A stretch of DNA of 64,000 bases from Dipteris shenzhenensis (Eukaryota > Polypodiophyta > Polypodiopsida > Gleicheniales), in the NCBI GenBank assembly GCA_047967505.1, contig CM106540.1; one strand, written 5' to 3'. The notes beneath the pieces are model-generated. The model searched no databases, had not been told where the DNA came from, and saw only the letters and a list, made by a program, of their open reading frames with translations. Shown here one piece after another: positions 58,228-64,000 of this stretch; position 1 is the first letter of the stretch, and each line of letters starts with the position of its first letter. The translations under genes were made by a program, and so were the position numbers.

Positions 58228-59225
58228 AAAGTGCATCTATTGGATGCAATATACAAGAAACATTGTATAGACATCAAAATTCAATATATATTTCTCTTGT
58301 TTTCCAGATGGGTGGTGTTTTGCATTATAATTGAGTTTCATTTCTTGGATTTTAGTGTATCCTTAATTTAAATATACAGTTGATTTTGAAGAAAAGTGCA
58401 TTCCCTTATCAAAGGTTTCAAGAATTCTTCAAGTTACTAGGTGTATGAATAGATAAGATCAAGATTGCCGATGAACTCTAATCAAGATAGCAACAAAAGG
58501 TTAAATTGGATGCACAATCTCAAACCCTTCCATATTTAGATTCATCTTGGGACTAGGAATGTTTTGCATCCCAAACCTAGAAGGAAAATAGAACAATAAT
58601 ATGGTGGCTAATTTAGTTATGTGCATGGTTAGTTGGAAGGATTAATGGAAATTAAGAGGATATATGCTCCATGATTGAGATGGCAAGCTCTCACTTATGC
58701 CAATGGTTCCACATGGAGATGGCAATAATCCATACATATACTTGGTTGGTGTTTGTGTATTATCAAATTTGGATAGAGAACAAGCATATGACTGACTCAA
58801 TCCTAGCATAGGAGATTGGGTTTTGACTTTTATGGAAATTGTGGCTAAGGGGTGCTACACACAATTGAAGATGTAGGCCCTTATGGTGTAAAATATTGTA
58901 AAGTATGCTAGGAATGGCCAAAATCACTTTAGAAGTGTGCCTTGATATTCTTAAGGCATTGGTGATGACTGCAATGAAGGTTGATACAAAATGGTAAGGT
59001 TGACAAATGCACCGATAGAAATGAGCAACAATGGATTAAAATGGTTACAATGGATTAAAATGATGTGAATAACATGACATGAAACCATGATTCAAAGTGG
59101 GTCCCAACTTTGAATGCTAATGATCAAGATAGGGGTTTATAAATTGGGAACATTTCAAGCATGAAGAAGCAAATTGATTTGGCCAAAAATTTTGCATCTT
59201 TGATCGAAAGGTGGCCATGACATAG
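58228..59225. other. no recognisable gene
   Basis: AT-rich, non-coding; nothing recognised. Confidence 0.4.
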
Positions 59226-59227
59226 GC

Positions 59228-59860
59228 ACTTTTTTTTGTTTTTTTTGATGTATTTGTTTCTTGTGTATGTGATAGGTGTGTGATGGGGGATGCATCCCCC
59301 AATAAAAATAAATAAATAAAAGCCCTTGAGAGGCCCTGCTGTGCACAGGCACAACTTTGGGCCAGACGAGGTCCCCGTCTAGCCCAAAGTCGCACCTGCA
59401 CGCACCAAGGCCTCTCGGGGGCCATTTTTGTTTTTTTTTTTGGTATGTCTTTCTTTTGGGGAATATCTTACCCCCATCACACACACACACACACCCCCAT
59501 CACACAAAAATAAAGAAATACAAGGAAAAAAAAACCCAAAAAAGCCCCCGAGAGGCCCTGGTGCACGTAGGCGTGAATTTGGGCCAGACGGGGTTCCCAT
59601 CTAGCCCAAAGTCACGCCTGCATGCACCAGGGCCTCTCGAGGGCTTTTTTTAATTTTATTTTTTTTGCGGATGCATCCCCCATCACTTACACACACACCC
59701 ATCACACACACAAGAAACAAATACATAAAAAAAACAAAAAAAAGCCCCCGAGGGGCCCTGGTGCGCGCAGGCGTCTAGCCCAAAGTCGCTCCTACGCGCA
59801 CTAGGGCCCCTTAGGGGCTTTTTTTTGTTTTTGTTTTTTGGGGGGATGCATCCCCCATCA
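59228..59860. repeat. array of three foldback (inverted-repeat) units
   Basis: Unit 1 has arms at 59321-59362 and 59382-59423. Unit 2 has arms at 59543-59584 and 59604-59645 (42 bp each, 19-nt loop, few mismatches). Unit 3 is shortened (59743-59818). Arms begin agccc(c/t)(c/t)gagaggccctg. The A/T-rich flank with the palindrome GGGGGATGCATCCCCC (59285-59300) recurs inverted at 59650-59740 and again near 59840-59856, so larger nested hairpins also form. This resembles clustered MITE/foldback DNA; no coding. Confidence 0.85.
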
Positions 59861-59945
59861 CATACTAGTGTCTAATCACATTCTACCATGATTATTGACT
59901 AATTTCATACTAGTGACTAATTACATTCTACCATGATTATTGGCC
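59861..59945. repeat. 45-bp direct repeat beside the foldback array
   Basis: catactagtg..attctaccatgattattg occurs at 59861 and 59906. Confidence 0.8.
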
Positions 59946-60161
59946 ATCAACAATCAATTATATTATGTACATACATTAGATATGGAAGTAAATAATACAC
60001 TGCAAGATTCCACTTGAAAATGAAAGCTCAAAGTTGACAATCTACAAGAAAATTAGTTTCCAAAGGATTCTATTACAAAAAATATTTACAACCATCTTTG
60101 CATAAAATTGCTTTTGACAACCAAAATTGGTGTCCATAGTGAATACAACAAAAACACTAAT

Positions 60162-60610
60162 CTATGGCTTAAGTTGTGGGTCTTCTCTAATCCACCTTGC
60201 TAGCTGCATGTCTTTTGCCATGATCGTAACCCTCTTAGCATGGATTGCACACAAGTTTGTGTCCTCAAGAAGAGCTACGATCACCACTTCTATTGCTTCT
60301 TGTATGGCGGTCAGTGCGATTGATTGAATATGATAGTCGTCCCTATAGGACTGCATAATCTCTTTCACCAATTGAGCGAACGAAGCTCTTGGGATTAGAA
60401 GGTTCATGCTACTTTGATACTTTCTTATTCTTATTGAAGCGCCTTCCTTCCAGGCTTTCTGGGATGTCTTCTAGTGACTCCACCTCCACCTCCACCTCCA
60501 TCTCGCCTATTGCGAGCTTTTCCTTTTCCTTTTGCTGTGTGATGCAATTTTGGAAAAGATTTTCCACCCTATTTAGAATGTGGAAAGTCTGAGTAGCATT
60601 GTGCCATGCG
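60162..60610 (-). pseudogene. histone H3 / CENH3-like relic
   Basis: The histone fold reads [34 protein letters not shown], then [20 protein letters not shown] and [10 protein letters not shown] (60165-60432). This is unmistakably H3 (H3 has ..[19 protein letters not shown] and QLARRIRG). The alphaN segment NLLIP.ASF is more like plant CENH3. Upstream in another frame (60440-60540) a basic tail reads KGKGKARNRRD, a glycine run, then [14 protein letters not shown]. It aligns with H3 ..GGVKKPHRFRPGTVAL and is joined to the fold through a small frameshift in aataagaataag. The overlapping longer frame (60409-60708) is probably a shadow. Confidence 0.75.
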
Positions 60611-60726
60611 GGTCGTCGTTGTTGGCTCTCCATTTGTGCCCTTTGTTGTTGAGCCAATTGAATCCGCATTTGCCTGGCATCTTCTTGTCCTCTGGCCCAT
60701 TCTTCCAATCTGTGTCTTTTGTGCTC

Positions 60727-60969
60727 CTATTCTTCTGGTCTGCTTTCTGGCTCTTGAGGTGCCTCAGGCCGACCCTGAGGATTGGATTGCTCCCCATGAT
60801 CTTCTTCATCATCATATGTTTGCTCATTGGTTTCTCTCCTCTCCTCCTCCTCCTCCTCCTTTTGCCTCCTCTTTCTTCTCTCTTCAATCATTGCGTTGTA
60901 TACATTGGGAGGGATTGGGAGCTTTGTTTTGGAATCAACCGGTCTTCCAGTCTGCTTTGTTCTTGCCAT
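60727..60969 (-). CDS. frame starting MARTKQT, possible 5' exon of the H3-like gene
   Basis: Eighty codons begin MARTKQTGRPVDSK. The first seven residues equal the canonical H3 N-terminus; the rest is unlike H3 (IEERRKRRQKEEEEEERRET, then acidic P/E/Q-rich) and ends at TAG 60727-60729. A TATA-like box (TATATATA on minus, about 61063-61071) lies about 95 bp upstream. Either it is the tail-encoding start of a rearranged H3/CENH3 gene 400 bp from its fold, or the match is chance. Confidence 0.35.
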   Translation of the reverse strand: MARTKQTGRPVDSKTKLPIPPNVYNAMIEERRKRRQKEEEEEERRETNEQTYDDEEDHGEQSNPQGRPEAPQEPESRPEE

Positions 60970-61109
60970 GTCAGTGATGGTGGGGCTATGGGAAATGTGA
61001 CGGTAGGAAGGAATGTACTAGTATGAGAGAGTATTGGTGGTACTGAGAAAATGAAGGTATCTGCATATATATAGGGGTATATTTATTTTGTGCATCATTA
61101 TTAGTTAGC

Positions 61110-61168
61110 CCCCCCTCCCCCCCCTTCCCCCTTTACCCTCCCTCAACCCCTCCTTCCCCCCCCCCCTA
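61110..61168. repeat. C-rich tract
   Basis: Runs of C interrupted by T (ccccccctccccccccttcccc..) on the plus strand; G-rich, quadruplex-capable on the minus strand. Confidence 0.9.
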
Positions 61169-61656
61169 TTTGTCATCGTCCCCTCGGGGGTTAACCTCAC
61201 AAAATTTTAGTGTACCACGTGCATTGTAAAGAAGGGATATTTAGCAAAAAAATTACTTAATTCATTAAAACATTGCATTTTTTCATTCAACTTTAGGAAA
61301 AAATTATGTAAAGAGGAGGGGTGTTTGTTTTGGGGGAAAAAACTTATTTAAGGGGTTTTTGAAATTCCCCTTGAACTCCCATGAGGTCGCTCCCCAAACC
61401 TTTTCTCATTGCCTACCCTTGTTGGGTCCACAAGTATAAAATTTAATGCTTGTTTTTAAAAAAAAGAGCCAATTAATCAAATGTCCACAAGAAATATTGA
61501 AATGTGATTTTAATTAACATCAAAGTACATTTAGTTTAGCGATCCAATGCTTTCCAACATGACTTCTGGTTGCAATCCAACTTCTATGTTTTGGGAAGCT
61601 TGCAAAGATATCCATGAATGCCTTCTTTTACTTGTTTGAGTTCGATGAACTGCTTG
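61169..61656. other. no recognisable gene
   Basis: Short AT-rich spacer between the transposase-like gene end and the H3-like locus; nothing recognised. Confidence 0.45.
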
Positions 61657-61659
61657 GGC

Positions 61660-64000
61660 TTACTCCATTTGCAAAGCATTATTCCTTGCATAGGAGGACC
61701 CGACTATACCACGATAGAACCACTCAAACATCTCATGAAGAGCATTACTTCCATTAATCCCCCCTCCATGTCGTGTACTCTTGAAATAAGCACCTCGAGC
61801 TCTATAATGAGACTTTTCCATCCCTTGGGCACTCCAAGCATTCAAGGAACCATATTGGTGAAGAAACCATGGATTATGAGCATAAAGAATGTGCTACATA
61901 CATAGAAAAAATACATGAGGTAAACAAGAATAAATTGATTGCAATTATAATTTTGAAAATAGCAAAGACACCATGTCGTGAGTAATGTGTGATTCACCCC
62001 ATCCATCTACCATGGCTTCAATGAACTCTTTCACGATGACTTTATATAGTTGCACATCATCATCGTCTATGGAAGGCTTCCTCAAGATCTTTACCAGATT
62101 ATCCAATTCTTTCCAAACACGTATTCTCAAGGTTGTGACATGAGGATTAGCTTCCAAATTAAAGGTGCAATCACATAACTTTTTCCAATAATTCCAATGC
62201 AGATTTAATCGATGTTTTCCATGATTGGACAAAAACCTTCATGCCTTAGAGGCTCCCATGGACACTTTATTTGGAATATTTCCTGATTTTCCTGACAATT
62301 GTGCATCTTTGATTAGCTTTACATTCCCCCCATGTAGACCCATGCTCGAGAGTAAAGCGTCAACCCTTGCTATACATGATGCCACTCTCTCCTCCGGTTT
62401 CATGTTCCATGCATATACAATGTGCAAGTAAAGCAATTTATCAATGAGCCGCATCTCCGCATGTAACACATAGAAATGTACTCTTTGTAATGGAATGTTT
62501 AAAATTGGATCCCAATTTTTATCGTTCTGATCTCTGTTGGGTGCAGCATCCTGATTGCAACTCATTAATCCATTGCTCCAACACATCCGTTTGTTAGCCT
62601 CATCATCTATGATGTCATTCATTACATCTTTAGCATTCCCAAAGTCTCCTCGTTTTATTTTCTCTTTCCCTCTATGTATTCCTATGTTATTGCCTTGTGG
62701 TTAGTGTGAGTGCATACAATAAAGACATGGATATGTTGCATTTGCACTCAATTCCGTTCCAAACAAACACTTCAATGTCTTAAGATCTCCTGCCATGTGC
62801 CATTCAACTTTAAATGATCCGAACCCTTTAACTTGAAGCAACTCTCCTTTCGTTTGCGCATCTATGACACTTGGAATTGGAGATCTATCAAATACCCATT
62901 TCAAGAATGAGTGTGTGTCTTTAGGAAGTTCAAACATGGCAAGCCACCAAATGTGCTTTTCCGATTGCACACTAAAATATTCCCTAATTTCCTTATCTTT
63001 GGCATGTCTGAGGGCTTTATTCATCAAAGTAATACTAACCCTCTCCAACTTGTGTCCTTTTACAACCTCACACTCATCCAATTTGATAATGAATACTAAT
63101 TTTCCTTCACAATCTGAAAGATTAAAAGATTTACATGATTAGAAAATATTTCAATAAAAATTCCAGCTCTCTAAATAATATAATTTCAACATACCCCATG
63201 CTTTCATGTTGTAAAACTCCACCATCGCAGCTTGGACCCTATGTACATCCAAAAAAACATTATTATGCTCTGTGTACTCAAAGGTTCTTGGTCCTTGCTT
63301 TGCCCCTTTGGTAGTTGGTCCTCCTTTCTTTTTGCTATGTTGGGCATTTGTCTTGTTTGTGCCTTCCAACATCATGCTTTCTGAGATGTGTATAAATCCA
63401 CCCAACAAATCTTGAACAACAGAATTTGTTTCTTTCCTTGTATTTCTAATGTATACTATCTTGACAATAGAGGATTCTTAATGCCTTGACCTCAAAGTGC
63501 ATTTACAAAGACACTATACACAACTAAGTAGCCTTGACGACTAATGCCAGCAACATCACATGCATGGACATTTTTCGATGGATCTACAAGATTCTCTAAA
63601 TCAGTTGCAACCTCTTGTAATATTGCATGTCACAATGCACGCCGACGAGGGTCCCTAAGAATAGAAATGAATTCTCTTCTTCTTAACTACACTCTTTACG
63701 ACACAAAGTTTGTCAGAGGAATTTCTTCCAATAATGTCCTCCATAAAATTTCTGTAGAAATCATGATAACATTAGAAAAATAAATGACTCGTTTGTAAGT
63801 AATGCTTCATAATTACAAAATAGTCCAAATATACATACCTTGTAGCTTTCACTTTGTGTTTCCTTGCTCCACCACCATATGCCAAGCTCTCCATTGGTTG
63901 CACAGGCTTGATCCTATGCTTGTAACCTAGAGGGGTTCTTTTTATCCTTTCTAATCTCCTAGTCAATGTAGCAAGCTCTTGTTGGATATTTGACACGTTG
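61660..64000 (-). pseudogene. RAG1/Transib-like DDE transposase gene, multi-exon, several stops
   Basis: Minus strand, entering from beyond 64000. N-terminal exon MSNIQQELATLTRRLERIKR.. (coiled-coil-like), donor at about 63837. The next frames (LRRREFISILRD; VHACDVAGISRQGYLVVYSV; LLGGFIHISESMM) run to intron 63114-63194. The core exon has KLDECEVVKG (Asp codon 63076-63078), ERVSITLMN, VEWHMAGDLKTLKCLFG (Asp 62785-62787) and YPCLYCMHS (CxxC 62716-62727). The frame continues past TAA 62701-62703 and TGA 62239-62241 to HITHDM, a 78-bp intron (61894-61971) and HILYAH (HX4H, 61876-61893). It then reads YGSLNAWSAQGMEKSH (Glu 61816-61818) to a stop at 61660. D to C is 20 residues and second H to E is 20. 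In RAG1 these are 19 (D708-C727) and 20 (H942-E962). It would cut and paste DNA as a DDE enzyme. CACTA/Chapaev relatives remain possible. Confidence 0.6.

Noticed and set aside
60409-60708. 100-codon Q/E-rich minus frame as the tail of the H3-like protein
   Set aside because: The H3-like tail residues lie in a different frame over the same DNA, so this frame is probably a shadow.
1-64000. CRISPR arrays, bacterial operons, tRNA or rRNA genes
   Set aside because: No spaced direct-repeat arrays or cloverleaf/rRNA signatures were seen; gene structure is eukaryotic.

Overview
This window looks like nuclear DNA of a land plant with a large, repeat-rich genome. A fern or another seed-free vascular plant is my guess, not a proof. 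The evidence is a ten-exon polypyrimidine-tract-binding (PTB) gene with GT..AG introns, a PLS/E-type pentatricopeptide-repeat (PPR) gene, Copia elements primed by initiator-Met tRNA, Ty3 and LINE relics, and TTTAGGG telomere-type repeats. Only two loci look like intact host genes: the PTB gene (15929-19791) and a six-exon gene for a small basic protein (49265-50890). Nearly everything else is mobile DNA or its remains.

Layout. 0-7.8 kb: a tandem duplication, a decayed minus-strand gene of unknown family, a Helentron-like relic (helicase C-terminus plus endonuclease/exonuclease/phosphatase-type nuclease) and a LINE reverse-transcriptase relic. 7.8-14.5 kb: an almost complete minus-strand Copia element. 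14.5-20.2 kb: PTB promoter, gene and 3' region. 21.4-25.1 kb: a GIY-YIG nuclease with a partner gene, telomere-type repeats, a histone H1 pseudogene and a solo LTR with perfect target duplication. 25.5-28.1 kb: a PPR pseudogene containing an inverted internal segment. 28.4-32.6 kb: a Helitron-type helicase followed by a second, diverged copy of the partner + GIY-YIG pair. 33-48.6 kb: decayed Copia and Ty3 pieces, a gag-only LTR unit and satellites. 49-51 kb: the six-exon gene. 54.7-58.2 kb: remains of an unknown multi-exon plus-strand locus. 59.2-59.9 kb: a hairpin (foldback) array. 60.2-61.1 kb: a histone H3/CENH3-like relic on the minus strand. 61.7-64 kb, running off the edge: a multi-exon minus-strand transposase-like gene whose metal- and zinc-ligand layout matches RAG1/Transib.

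Best candidates for something undescribed: (1) the RAG1/Transib-like gene, with D, D, CxxC, HX4H and E in RAG1-like spacing; (2) the two-gene unit, an unknown helical protein followed by a GIY-YIG nuclease, present twice and once directly downstream of a Helitron helicase; (3) inverted repeats of the DRE core (GTCGGT..ACCGAC) just upstream of the TATA box in the LTRs of three Copia families. All coordinates and splice sites were read by eye; no database search was run.
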